Assembly: GCF_003254115.1 (NCBI RefSeq) | Contig: NZ_QKZV01000002.1 | Location: 389,736-453,735 of the forward strand | Direction of reading: 5' to 3' | DNA length: 64,000 nucleotides | Origin: Hydrotalea sandarakina | Lineage (GTDB): Bacteria; Bacteroidota; Bacteroidia; Chitinophagales; Chitinophagaceae | Shown here: positions 37,142 to 48,206 of the stretch, piece by piece | How the letters are laid out: every line of letters starts with the position of its first letter | Position numbering within the stretch: position 1 is the stretch's first letter | Notes under the pieces: generated by a model | Told to the model about the DNA's origin: nothing | The model's input: only the letters and a program-made list of their open reading frames with translations | Databases searched by the model: none | Position numbers and translations under genes: made by a program

Positions 37142-37296
37142 TTTCCTTAACTTTTGGCGTGGTTTTTGCTCAGTTTTGACATCTAATTTGGTAAAGTTTT
37201 TTTGTTTGAATTAAAATAAATAGTATATTAGACAAATTATATACTAATTTTTTTTAATTATAACTTTATCCAAATCCATCTGTAAAACCAAAAGTT

Positions 37297-37635
37297 ATGT
37301 TATTTGTAAAACCATGGTTCCGTCAACGGCCATATTCCCCCAAAATTAAACTGGCCGGTTTAGTAGTTAAGCTTTCTGAAAAGCTAATTCAGCAAAAAAT
37401 TGATATTACCAAAAATGGGCTTTCTTCCGAAGCAGAAAGTTTTGTTTGGAGTTATACTATGCTAAAAAGCAGGTATATGAACAAAATGTTTTGGATGGAT
37501 GCCATTTCCGGCAAAAGCAGCAATGAACGTTATTTGCATCAATTAGTGCCACTGCTTTCTGAAGAGTTAAGAAGTGAGGTGGATGATGTTGAATTAATGG
37601 AGGTATATGAACAAATTGCTTCCACTGCAGTGTAA
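37297..37635 (+). CDS. Small protein of unknown function, paralogue B of a tandem pair
   Basis: 112 residues, homologous over its whole length to the protein at 36812-37141; a 155-base AT-rich spacer separates them. It keeps PWF, IQQK, MLKSRYMNK and SSNERYLHQLVP, and ends in acidic residues before IASTAV. No membrane segment or signal peptide. It lies 125 bases before purL but the intervening TTACCTTTGC element suggests purL has its own promoter. Function unknown. Confidence 0.8.
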   Translation: MLFVKPWFRQRPYSPKIKLAGLVVKLSEKLIQQKIDITKNGLSSEAESFVWSYTMLKSRYMNKMFWMDAISGKSSNERYLHQLVPLLSEELRSEVDDVELMEVYEQIASTAV

Positions 37636-37680
37636 CTTGTTTTTATAGTTTTGTTACTTTTTTATAGCTGGCATCTTACA

Positions 37681-37713
37681 TTGGTCGGCTTCCATTGCTT
37701 TGCATTACCTTTG
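37681..37713 (+). promoter_or_regulatory. Predicted purL promoter
   Basis: TTG (37681-37683) and TACCTTTG (37706-37713) with a 22-base spacer fit the Bacteroidota -33/-7 pattern. The ATG chosen for purL is 48 bases after the -7 element, which supports the internal start at 37761. Confidence 0.6.
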
Positions 37714-37760
37714 CACCATATTTAGGTAAATCAACTCTCATATTCTTTACAATTAATGCA

Positions 37761-39971
37761 ATGGAAATAACCGTTACAACTGCCCAACAACTTCGTTTAA
37801 CTGAAGAAGAATTTGAATTAATTCAACAAAAACTTTCTCGTACACCCAACTTTACTGAGCTATGTTGTTTCAGTGCCATGTGGAGTGAACATTGTAGTTA
37901 TAAAAACTCAATTAAGTGGTTAAAAACATTGCCTCGCGAAGGTGGCAGAATGTTGGTTGCCGCAGGCGAAGAAAATGCGGGTTTAATGGATATGGGTAAC
38001 GGTTACGGTGTTGTATTTAAAATAGAAAGTCATAATCATCCTTCTGCAATTGAGCCTTTTCAAGGTGCAGCTACCGGAGTAGGCGGTATACAACGCGATA
38101 TTTTTACCATGGGTGCTCGCCCCATTGCTTCCTTAAATAGTTTACGATTCGGTAATTTAACCGATGCCAAAACCCAACGACTGCTAAAAGGCGTTGTAAA
38201 AGGCATTGGCCATTATGGTAACTGTTTTGGAGTTCCTACGGTGGCGGGTGAAGTTTATTTTGAAGATTGCTATCATACCAATCCATTGGTAAATGCCATG
38301 AGTGTTGGTATTGTGAAAGCCAATAAAATGGTAAGTGCAACTGCAAAAGGAGTTGGTAATCCGGTATTTTATGTAGGAAGTGCTACGGGGAAAGATGGCA
38401 TTGGCGGTGCCAGTTTTGCCAGTGCTAATATTACAGAAGAAAGTGTGGAAGAATTGCCTGCCGTGCAAGTGGGTGACCCTTTTCAAGAAAAAAAATTATT
38501 AGAGGCCTGTTTGGAAGTAATTGAAACAGGTGCTGTTGTAGGTATGCAAGATATGGGGGCTGCCGGTATTATTTGCTCAACCTCCGAAATGAGTGCCAAA
38601 GGGGGTGTTGGTATGCGTATTGATTTAGATAAAGTGCCTACGCGCCAACAAAACATGAAAGCCTGGGAATTACTATTAAGCGAAAGCCAGGAGAGAATGT
38701 TGTTGGTAGTGGAAAAGGGCCGTGAAGCGGAAGTTATAGCGGTTTTTGAAAAATGGGATTTAAGTGTCAGTAACATTGGTGAAGTTACCAATGATGGTTT
38801 ATTGCATTTTTATTACCATGGTAATTTGGAAGCAGTTATCCCCGCAGAATCATTGGTGTTGGGTGGGGGGGCACCTCAATACGACCGTGAATACAAAAAA
38901 CCTGCTTATTTATCAAATATTGAAAATTTTGACATCAATAGCATCAATGATATTACCGACCTGCAATCAACCACTAAAGCATTAATTCAAATTCCTAACA
39001 TAGCCAGCAAAAAATGGGTGGCCGAGCAGTATGATAGTATGGTTGGCACAGCCAATGCAAGTACCAATGCCCCCAGTGATGCTGCTGTGGTTTTAGCCAA
39101 AGGTACCGGTAAGGCATTGGCTATGACGGTAGATTGTAATAGTAAGTACGTTTTTGCCAATCCTTATATCGGTTGTTCCATTGCTGTTGCTGAGGCTGCT
39201 CGCAACATTGTGTGTTCCGGTGGTGAGCCCCTAGGTCTAACCAATTGTTTAAACTTTGGCAACCCTTATGATCCTGAGGTTTATTATCAATTTGTTGAAG
39301 CCATCAAAGGCATGGGTAATGCATGTAGGGCTTTTAATACACCTGTTACCGGTGGTAATGTAAGTTTTTATAATCAAAATCCCGATGGTCCTGTTTATCC
39401 CACACCTACCATAGGTATGGTTGGTATAATTGATGATTTTAAAAATAGAATGACACTCGATTTCAAAAATGTTGATGATGTTATAGTATTAGTAGGTCAT
39501 CAAGTAAATGATATCGGTTCATCAGAATATTTGCATAAAATAAGAAAGCAATACTTTTCTCCTGCACCTTATTTTAATTTGGAAGAAGAATTACGGATGC
39601 AGCGGTTTCTGTTGCAATTAATTAAAAATCATGCAATCTTAAGTGCTCACGATATTAGTGAAGGCGGATTGATTATTACATTAATGGAAAAAGGATTTAA
39701 TCGCTCATTAGGATTTGAGGTGTCTAAAACTGAATTTCAACATTTGCGTAATGATGCCTTTTGGATGGGCGAAGCACAAGGCCGCGCTGTAATTACCTGT
39801 TCAGCTATTCAATGGCCCGGTATTCAGCAATTAGCCAATGAATTAAATGTGCCGGTTTACAAAATAGGAAAAGTAACAAATGATATTGTTAGCGTAAATA
39901 ATGAAAATTGGGGTAGCATTAATGCGTGGAAAGAATTATATGAAAATGCAATTGGAAAATTAATACAATAA
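37761..39971 (+). CDS. purL: Phosphoribosylformylglycinamidine synthase subunit PurL
   Basis: 736 residues from ATG 37761 (MEITVTTAQQLRL), matching the usual small PurL length; the upstream in-frame ATG at 37695 lies inside the predicted promoter. Catalyses the fourth step of purine synthesis together with PurQ and PurS, which are not in this window. Motifs include FSAMWSEHCSYKNS, FKIESHNHPSAIEPFQGAATG and ALAMTVDCNSKYVFANPY. Its stop overlaps the hldD start as TAATG. Confidence 0.96.
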   Translation: MEITVTTAQQLRLTEEEFELIQQKLSRTPNFTELCCFSAMWSEHCSYKNSIKWLKTLPREGGRMLVAAGEENAGLMDMGNGYGVVFKIESHNHPSAIEPFQGAATGVGGIQRDIFTMGARPIASLNSLRFGNLTDAKTQRLLKGVVKGIGHYGNCFGVPTVAGEVYFEDCYHTNPLVNAMSVGIVKANKMVSATAKGVGNPVFYVGSATGKDGIGGASFASANITEESVEELPAVQVGDPFQEKKLLEACLEVIETGAVVGMQDMGAAGIICSTSEMSAKGGVGMRIDLDKVPTRQQNMKAWELLLSESQERMLLVVEKGREAEVIAVFEKWDLSVSNIGEVTNDGLLHFYYHGNLEAVIPAESLVLGGGAPQYDREYKKPAYLSNIENFDINSINDITDLQSTTKALIQIPNIASKKWVAEQYDSMVGTANASTNAPSDAAVVLAKGTGKALAMTVDCNSKYVFANPYIGCSIAVAEAARNIVCSGGEPLGLTNCLNFGNPYDPEVYYQFVEAIKGMGNACRAFNTPVTGGNVSFYNQNPDGPVYPTPTIGMVGIIDDFKNRMTLDFKNVDDVIVLVGHQVNDIGSSEYLHKIRKQYFSPAPYFNLEEELRMQRFLLQLIKNHAILSAHDISEGGLIITLMEKGFNRSLGFEVSKTEFQHLRNDAFWMGEAQGRAVITCSAIQWPGIQQLANELNVPVYKIGKVTNDIVSVNNENWGSINAWKELYENAIGKLIQ

Positions 39972-41002
39972 TGGCAAATAATATTGTAAAAAAAAATCAA
40001 GAAATAATTATTGTAACCGGTGCAGCCGGTTTCATAGCATCATGCCTTGTTCAGCAACTTAATAATGCAGGAATTGCAAATATTGTTTTGGTGGATGATT
40101 TTGGTGTTGAACAAAAAAGAAAGAATTGGGAATCAAAACAATTTTTAACTACGGTTGAAAGATTGAGTTTGTTTGATTGGTTGGCAGAAATTCAACCCAA
40201 AGTAAACATGTTTTTGCATATAGGTGCACGTACCGATACTACTGAATTTAATTATGCCGTTCACGAAACTTTAAATGTGCAATACTCACAAGATGTTTGG
40301 CAATACTGTACCGTCAATTCAGTGCCGTTAATTTATGCTTCTTCGGCTGCCACTTATGGCGATGGTCACTTAGGGTATAATGATGATCATGCCATTGTTT
40401 CTAAACTACAACCACTCAATCCATATGGTGTTAGCAAAAATGAATTTGATAAATGGGCATTAGAGCAAGCTTTTACAAAGCATCAACAACCGCCTTATTG
40501 GGTCGGCTTAAAATTTTTCAATGTTTACGGACCTAATGAATATCATAAAGGAAGAATGGCCAGTGTAATTTTTCATTCATTTAACCAAATACAAAATCAG
40601 GGTTTTGTAAAATTGTTTAAAAGTCATAAGCCTGAGTATAAAGATGGAGAACAATTGCGTGACTTTGTATATGTGAAAGATGTGATTGCAGTAATTAGCT
40701 GGATGATGCAAGAGATGCTTACCGGTAAATGGTTACCTGCAAATAATGGGTTATATAATTTAGGAACCGGAAAAGCCCGAACATTTTACGATTTAGCTAA
40801 AGCAACATTTGCGGCTATTAACCAAAGTCCCAACATTCAGTTTATTGATATGCCCACTGATATACGCGATAAGTATCAATATTTTACAGAAGCCAATATG
40901 CAAAAACTTAAACAGGCGGGTTATCACCAGCCTTTTTATAGTTTGGAGGAAGGTGTAGATGATTATGTACGCAACTATTTAGTAAATGGAAAGTATTTTT
41001 AG
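39971..41002 (+). CDS. hldD: ADP-L-glycero-D-manno-heptose 6-epimerase
   Basis: 343 residues, an extended short-chain dehydrogenase. The NAD(P) loop is VTGAAGFIAS. The catalytic Ser/Tyr-x3-Lys region is YASSAATYG and NPYGVSKNEFDKW. Heptose-epimerase blocks are GARTDTTE, FFNVYGPNEYHKGRMASV and DGEQLRDFVYVKDV. It supplies the heptose of the lipopolysaccharide core. Its ATG overlaps the last base of the purL stop, so it is translationally coupled, an unrelated pathway pairing. Confidence 0.95.
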   Translation: MANNIVKKNQEIIIVTGAAGFIASCLVQQLNNAGIANIVLVDDFGVEQKRKNWESKQFLTTVERLSLFDWLAEIQPKVNMFLHIGARTDTTEFNYAVHETLNVQYSQDVWQYCTVNSVPLIYASSAATYGDGHLGYNDDHAIVSKLQPLNPYGVSKNEFDKWALEQAFTKHQQPPYWVGLKFFNVYGPNEYHKGRMASVIFHSFNQIQNQGFVKLFKSHKPEYKDGEQLRDFVYVKDVIAVISWMMQEMLTGKWLPANNGLYNLGTGKARTFYDLAKATFAAINQSPNIQFIDMPTDIRDKYQYFTEANMQKLKQAGYHQPFYSLEEGVDDYVRNYLVNGKYF

Positions 41003-41058
41003 GAAAAGAATGAATATGATATCTTGAATTCATTACTATATTATAAGTAAAAATTGAT

Positions 41059-41865
41059 ATGCAAGCACCATTTAAAATTACTATTATTGGCGGAGGAAAC
41101 TTAGGTACAGCAATTGCAGAAGGCCTGCTAACCAGTGGTTTTGTTACTCCGAATAACCTTTGTATTACCAAGCGAAATATTGATACACTTAAATTATTTC
41201 AACAAAAAGGTGTTACAATATTGTCTGATAATGCACAAGCCGTTCAATGGGCCGATTATATAATTTTTGCCATTAAGCCTTTTCAAATGCACGATGTGTT
41301 GCAACAATTGCAACCACATTTATTGCCTAATAAACATGTGTTAATTAGCGTTGCTACCGGCGTTTGGATAAAAGATATTCAAGAGGTAATAGGTAATCAG
41401 TTTGCTTTATTCAGGGCAATGCCGAATACCGCTATTGCTATACAACAAAGTTTAACCTGTATTAGCAGTTATAATGCTTCTGTGCAACAAACTGCATTTG
41501 TCACTGATTTATTCAATAAACTGGGAAAAACTGTTTTTATTGAAGAAAAATTAATGGATGCCGCCACAGTTTTGGGCGCATGTGGTACCGCTTATGCTAT
41601 GCGTTACATTCGAGCCAATATTCAAGGTGGGATTGAAATAGGGTTTAGCGCATCAGTTGCATCACTCATTGCAGCACAAACTGTTAAAGGTGCTGCTGAA
41701 TTGTTATTGCAAAATAATACCCATCCTGAACAAGAAATTGATAAGGTAACCACTCCTAAAGGATGTACCATTGCAGGTTTAAATGAAATGGAGCACCAAG
41801 GTTTTAGTTCATCCTTAATTAAAGGTATTGTAACCAGTTATAAAAAAATTTTGGATGATATGTAA
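41059..41865 (+). CDS. proC: Pyrroline-5-carboxylate reductase
   Basis: 268 residues, standard length. It has an N-terminal dinucleotide motif IIGGGNLGTAIAEGL, KPFQMHDVLQQL, RAMPNTAIAIQQSLTC and the conserved C-terminal block with ACGTAYAMRYI, KGAAELLLQ and TTPKGCTIAGLNEME. It makes proline from pyrroline-5-carboxylate. Alone on the plus strand, 56 bases after hldD. Confidence 0.95.
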   Translation: MQAPFKITIIGGGNLGTAIAEGLLTSGFVTPNNLCITKRNIDTLKLFQQKGVTILSDNAQAVQWADYIIFAIKPFQMHDVLQQLQPHLLPNKHVLISVATGVWIKDIQEVIGNQFALFRAMPNTAIAIQQSLTCISSYNASVQQTAFVTDLFNKLGKTVFIEEKLMDAATVLGACGTAYAMRYIRANIQGGIEIGFSASVASLIAAQTVKGAAELLLQNNTHPEQEIDKVTTPKGCTIAGLNEMEHQGFSSSLIKGIVTSYKKILDDM

Positions 41866-41959
41866 AACTTTTTGTTATTGCCTAAAGCAGAAATGAGGCT
41901 TAACAACATTTTCTTAAACCATTTTTATAAAAAATTGTCTATCAAAAAAAATTGCCTGT

Positions 41960-43198
41960 TTGAGTAGAAAGTATTCATATATCGTTTTAATATTATTTTT
42001 TTTATTGATGAATGTTTGCGCTCATTCTCAAACTACTTTTAATTCAAGTGCAGCGGTTCGATCGGTTTATAAAGGAGTTGACAGTTCTTTAGAGCGTGAT
42101 TTGGTTGATGTTACACATAAATTATTTCACAAAAAGCATACGGAAGATTCTTCTAATATTCGTCCCGAACACAAATACAATTTAGCCATTGTTCCAGCTG
42201 TTGGTTACACTTTGCAAACCGGATTTGCAGGGATTATTAGTGCTAATGTGGGTTATTTCAATAATGGGTCTAACAAAATTTCAAGTATTACTACAAGTGT
42301 AACCTATTCTCAATACCAACAAACCATAGTGCCTTTGGTAATTGATATTTGGACCAAGAATGATAAATTCAATATTGTTTCTGATAATCGATTCATCGAT
42401 TATCCATCCAGCATTTACGGTTTAGGTGGAAGAACTGATCCCAATAAAGGGCATACAATTGATTTTATAGGGTTGAAACTGCACGAAAGTGTACTTATGA
42501 CAGTAGGGAAAAATATTTATGCAGGCATAGGTTATTATTATGATCAGTTTTGGAATATTCGTGCTTTAAACCCTGCTACACGCCGAATTAATACAATTAT
42601 TACAAATGAATTGGGGCATTATGAAATTGCTTCGGGGCCGGTATTAAAGTTTTTATATGATAATCGCGAAAATCAAATAAACCCTTCACAGGGCTTATAT
42701 GCAAATTTTGTTTGGCGTAATAGTATGGAATGGATGGGTGGCAACCCCAACTATCAATCACTTTTAGTTGATGTACGAAAGTATTTGCCTTTTCCGCATA
42801 AATATTCTAAAAATACACTGGCATTATGGAGTTACAACTGGTTAACAGTTGCAGGTACACCACCATATTTGTTATTGCCAAGTACAGGTTGGGATGATCA
42901 ATACAATACCGGTAGGGGATATATTCAAGGACGTTTTCGTGGGAAAAATATGGTTTACTTAGAAGGAGAATACCGTTATCGTATTACCCGTAATGGTTTA
43001 ATTGGTGGTGTTGTTTTTGCCAATGTTGAAAATTTTTCAGGTGATCTTTCGCAACAATACAATACGCTTTTGCCGGGCTATGGCTTAGGTATTCGTGTAA
43101 AATTAAATAAACATTCAGGCACTAATCTTTGTGTTGATTATGGCTTCGGTAAAAATGGCTCCGGTGGCTTTTATGTGAACATTGGTGAAGTATTTTAA
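41960..43198 (+). CDS. BamA/D15-type outer-membrane beta-barrel protein
   Basis: 412 residues from a TTG at 41960; this start gives a clean signal peptide (SRKYSYIVLILFFLLMNVCAHSQ), and no ATG or GTG start does so as well. The body alternates beta strands and ends in a surface-antigen (Omp85 barrel) pattern: LKFLYDNRENQINPSQGLYANF, YRYRITRNGLIGGVVFANVENF, LPGYGLGIRVKLN, and a C-terminal F. No POTRA domains are apparent. Role unknown; members include lipid or protein export barrels. Confidence 0.8.
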   Translation: MSRKYSYIVLILFFLLMNVCAHSQTTFNSSAAVRSVYKGVDSSLERDLVDVTHKLFHKKHTEDSSNIRPEHKYNLAIVPAVGYTLQTGFAGIISANVGYFNNGSNKISSITTSVTYSQYQQTIVPLVIDIWTKNDKFNIVSDNRFIDYPSSIYGLGGRTDPNKGHTIDFIGLKLHESVLMTVGKNIYAGIGYYYDQFWNIRALNPATRRINTIITNELGHYEIASGPVLKFLYDNRENQINPSQGLYANFVWRNSMEWMGGNPNYQSLLVDVRKYLPFPHKYSKNTLALWSYNWLTVAGTPPYLLLPSTGWDDQYNTGRGYIQGRFRGKNMVYLEGEYRYRITRNGLIGGVVFANVENFSGDLSQQYNTLLPGYGLGIRVKLNKHSGTNLCVDYGFGKNGSGGFYVNIGEVF

Positions 43199-43314
43199 TT
43201 GCGCTAACTTTACACAGTTTTATTGCTTAATAGTTGTATAATGTAATGCCTTATTAAGCAATGTTTTGTTAAGTATAACAGTGGCTCATTTCCTTACCCT
43301 TTAACTGTAACCTT

Positions 43315-45111
43315 ATGAAATATTTTATGCTTTGCTCATTAGCCGCCATATCATTATTTTTTTCATCATGTAGCAATAACTCAAGTCAACAAAAGTCAGA
43401 TGTTGATTCTTCCGGAAATAAAAAAAATGATTGGTGGAAAGAAGTGGTTGTTTACCAAATATATCCCCGCAGTTTTAAAGATAGCAATGGTGATGGTATA
43501 GGTGATTTAAAGGGTATAATTTCAAAACTCGATTATATTAAAAGTTTGGGCATTGATGTAGTGTGGTTGAATCCCATTTTTGAGTCGCCTAATAAAGATA
43601 ATGGTTATGATATAAGTAACTATGAAGCCATTATGAAAGAATTTGGTACCATGGCCGATTTTGATACTTTATTGCAAGGTATGCATGAAAGAGGTATCAA
43701 ATTGGTATTGGATTTAGTGGCAAACCATAGCAGCGACCAACATCCATGGTTTATTGAAGCCAGGAAAAGCAGAAAAAATCCATATTACGAATATTACCAT
43801 TGGTGGCCTGCTGAAAAAGGTAAACCCCCTTTTCGTCAGGGTTTTTTTGATGTAGATGGAAGTGCTTGGACATTTAATGCACCCACAAATTCATATTACC
43901 TTCATTATTTCAGTCAATATCAACCCGATTTAAATTGGGAAAATCCTAAAGTGCGCGAAGAGATTTTCAATATTATGAAATTCTGGTTTAACAAAGGTAT
44001 TGATGGTTTTAGAATGGACGTTATTCCTTTCATTTCAAAAGATACCAGCTTTCCTGTTATTACTCCCGAAATATTAAAAGAAAAATACAATGGTGATTGG
44101 GCACAGTATTATGCCAGTGGTCCGAACTTACATACCTACTTACGCGAAATGAATGCTGAAGTATTGAGTAAATACAACGATATGTCTGTTGCGGAAGGTG
44201 CCGGTGTAACCTTGGCTACAGCCAATGATTTTGTTGATGCAGATCGCCATGAATTAAATATGCTTTACAATTTTGATGGTGTGAATTATGGATACTTACC
44301 GGGGAAATTTAAAACACCCGATCCAAATGGTTATAAATTACCGGGATTTAAAAGAATATACACAGAATGGGATAGCGTGTTTGCAAATAAAGGTTGGGGC
44401 ACTATTTATTTAGGAAATCATGATCAACCCAGAATGGTTTCACGTTGGGGTAATGACAGCCCTGAATTTAGAGAGCCATCTTCAAAAATGCTAACTACTT
44501 TTTTACTTTCCATGCGAGCTACCCCTTATTATTATTTCGGTGATGAGTTAGGAATGAGTAATATTAAATTCGACAAAATTGAAGATTACCGTGATATTGA
44601 AACCATTAATATGTATAAGCAAATACAATTAAAGGGGGGTAATTTGCAAGAATTCCTGAATGCACAAAAAATTTCTGCCCGCGATAACAGCCGTACACCT
44701 TTTCAGTGGAATAATTCACCTAATGCAGGGTTTACAACAGGAACACCATGGATAAAAGTAAATCCCAATTATACTACGGTAAATGTTGAAGATGAGGCTA
44801 AAGACCCTAACTCTTGCCTCAACTATTTTAAGAAAATGGTACTGCTACGCAAATTGCATAAGGATGTATTGGTTTATGGAAAATACCAGTTGTTAGATCC
44901 CGATAATCCAAAAATTTATGCCTATACTCGTGGTGAAGGTGCTAAAAAAATGTTGGTTGTACTGAACTTTAGTAAAGATAGAGTTGGTTGGGATTTGCCG
45001 GCAGGTATGCAAATAAAACCTGTACCATTAATCAATAATTATAATACATTCATTCCCGGAAAAACATTGTCGCTGGAACCTTATCAAGCAGTTATTTTAG
45101 AATTGAAATAA
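43315..45111 (+). CDS. GH13 alpha-glucosidase lipoprotein
   Basis: 598 residues. The lipobox FFSSC places it on a membrane facing the periplasm or surface. The catalytic triad of GH13 appears as Asp235 in GFRMDVI, Glu294 in VAEGAG and Asp370 in NHDQPR. Blocks WWKEVVVYQIYPRSFKDSNG, DGIGDLKGI and VWLNPIFESP are typical of oligo-1,6-glucosidases and related alpha-glucosidases. Likely releases glucose from alpha-glucan oligosaccharides outside the cytoplasm. No sus transporter genes are adjacent. Confidence 0.93.
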   Translation: MKYFMLCSLAAISLFFSSCSNNSSQQKSDVDSSGNKKNDWWKEVVVYQIYPRSFKDSNGDGIGDLKGIISKLDYIKSLGIDVVWLNPIFESPNKDNGYDISNYEAIMKEFGTMADFDTLLQGMHERGIKLVLDLVANHSSDQHPWFIEARKSRKNPYYEYYHWWPAEKGKPPFRQGFFDVDGSAWTFNAPTNSYYLHYFSQYQPDLNWENPKVREEIFNIMKFWFNKGIDGFRMDVIPFISKDTSFPVITPEILKEKYNGDWAQYYASGPNLHTYLREMNAEVLSKYNDMSVAEGAGVTLATANDFVDADRHELNMLYNFDGVNYGYLPGKFKTPDPNGYKLPGFKRIYTEWDSVFANKGWGTIYLGNHDQPRMVSRWGNDSPEFREPSSKMLTTFLLSMRATPYYYFGDELGMSNIKFDKIEDYRDIETINMYKQIQLKGGNLQEFLNAQKISARDNSRTPFQWNNSPNAGFTTGTPWIKVNPNYTTVNVEDEAKDPNSCLNYFKKMVLLRKLHKDVLVYGKYQLLDPDNPKIYAYTRGEGAKKMLVVLNFSKDRVGWDLPAGMQIKPVPLINNYNTFIPGKTLSLEPYQAVILELK

Positions 45112-45129
45112 TATTACAATACATTACAT

Positions 45130-45165
45130 TAAAAAGCCCGGATTCAATTATCCGGGCTTTGCTTT
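45130..45165. terminator. Bidirectional intrinsic terminator
   Basis: AAAGCCCGGA (45133-45142) pairs with TCCGGGCTTT (45151-45160), with A/T runs on both sides. It sits between the convergent GH13 gene and the dienelactone hydrolase family gene. Confidence 0.88.
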
Positions 45166-45181
45166 TAATAAACGGCCTTGA

Positions 45182-46057
45182 TTAATGTGATTTCAAAAAT
45201 GCCAGTGCTTTCGCATTTGCATCTGCAGCAGCCTCTTTATTATAAATAGGGTTAGATGGGTTTGCAAAACCATGTCCTGCATTGTATCTGTAAACGGTAA
45301 GTTTTTTGCCGGCTGCTTTCATATCATCTTCAAAACGAGTTACCACTTGTGGGTTAATTCCTTGGTCTTGATTAGCAAAGAAACCTATCACATCACAATT
45401 CAATTGTTTTAAACGATCAATATTATTTTCCGGGCGCCCATAATACATAACACAACCGGCTGCTTGTTTGCCAGCTAATAATGCCGCCTGTAAACTCCAT
45501 CCACCTCCAAAGCACCAGCCAATGGTATATATTTTTGCATTTTTACCGGCGTAACCAATGGCACCATTTACAATAGCATCAAGGCGGTCGGCGTTAGCAT
45601 TACGCATATAAACCATAGCACTATCTGGGGTTGTTGCCACTTTACCATCATACATATCAGGTGCTAAAACGTTCACATCACCTAGTTCTGAGTACAATTT
45701 ATCGGCTTCATTTTTAATATTATCGTTTAATCCCCACCATTCTTGAAAAACTAATAACCATTTATCAGTAGGTTTTTTGGCTTTAATAAAATAGCCTGAA
45801 GCCATTTTTCCATCAGCAGTTTTATAATGAATGGTTTCACCCAATGCTGTATAATTTTGTAAAATAATGGGGTTAGGGTGTAGTTTTCCAAATCCCGGTT
45901 TTGCTGCATCTAATTCAATTAATTGACGCGTTTCAGTTGTAAAACAACTAATATAACATTCAGGTGTTAATGGGGCGGGTGCTTTTGTTTTAAAGGTGGC
46001 ACTTAACAATAAGGCTGTTAGCATGGCTGCACCGGCTAAGTACAAAATTTTTTTCAT
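45182..46057 (-). CDS. Dienelactone hydrolase family protein, exported
   Basis: 291 residues with an N-terminal hydrophobic export segment (about 4-21). The hydrolase core has VFQEWWGLND, the Cys nucleophile in GWCFGGGW (Cys182), Asp in FFANQDQGI and His in NAGHGFANP, the Cys-Asp-His triad of dienelactone hydrolases. The natural substrate is uncertain; many Bacteroidota homologues are simply annotated by family. Confidence 0.88.
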   Translation of the reverse strand: MKKILYLAGAAMLTALLLSATFKTKAPAPLTPECYISCFTTETRQLIELDAAKPGFGKLHPNPIILQNYTALGETIHYKTADGKMASGYFIKAKKPTDKWLLVFQEWWGLNDNIKNEADKLYSELGDVNVLAPDMYDGKVATTPDSAMVYMRNANADRLDAIVNGAIGYAGKNAKIYTIGWCFGGGWSLQAALLAGKQAAGCVMYYGRPENNIDRLKQLNCDVIGFFANQDQGINPQVVTRFEDDMKAAGKKLTVYRYNAGHGFANPSNPIYNKEAAADANAKALAFLKSH

Positions 46058-48065
<2,008 letters not shown>

Positions 48066-48094
48066 TAACATAATAAATATTGTATATTTAATTA

Positions 48095-48125
48095 AAAAAG
48101 GGGAGAATTTGAATCTCCCCTTTTT
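48095..48125 (+). terminator. Intrinsic terminator after pyrG
   Basis: AAAAAGGGGAGA pairs with TCTCCCCTTTTT around a 7-base loop, 30 bases after the pyrG stop. Confidence 0.92.
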
Positions 48126-48206
48126 AATTAGCATTTAAATGTAGTTCTGAAAGCAAAGTGTATCTTTATAACACTTCATTATCGTACAAAAAACAAATAA
48201 ATACAT

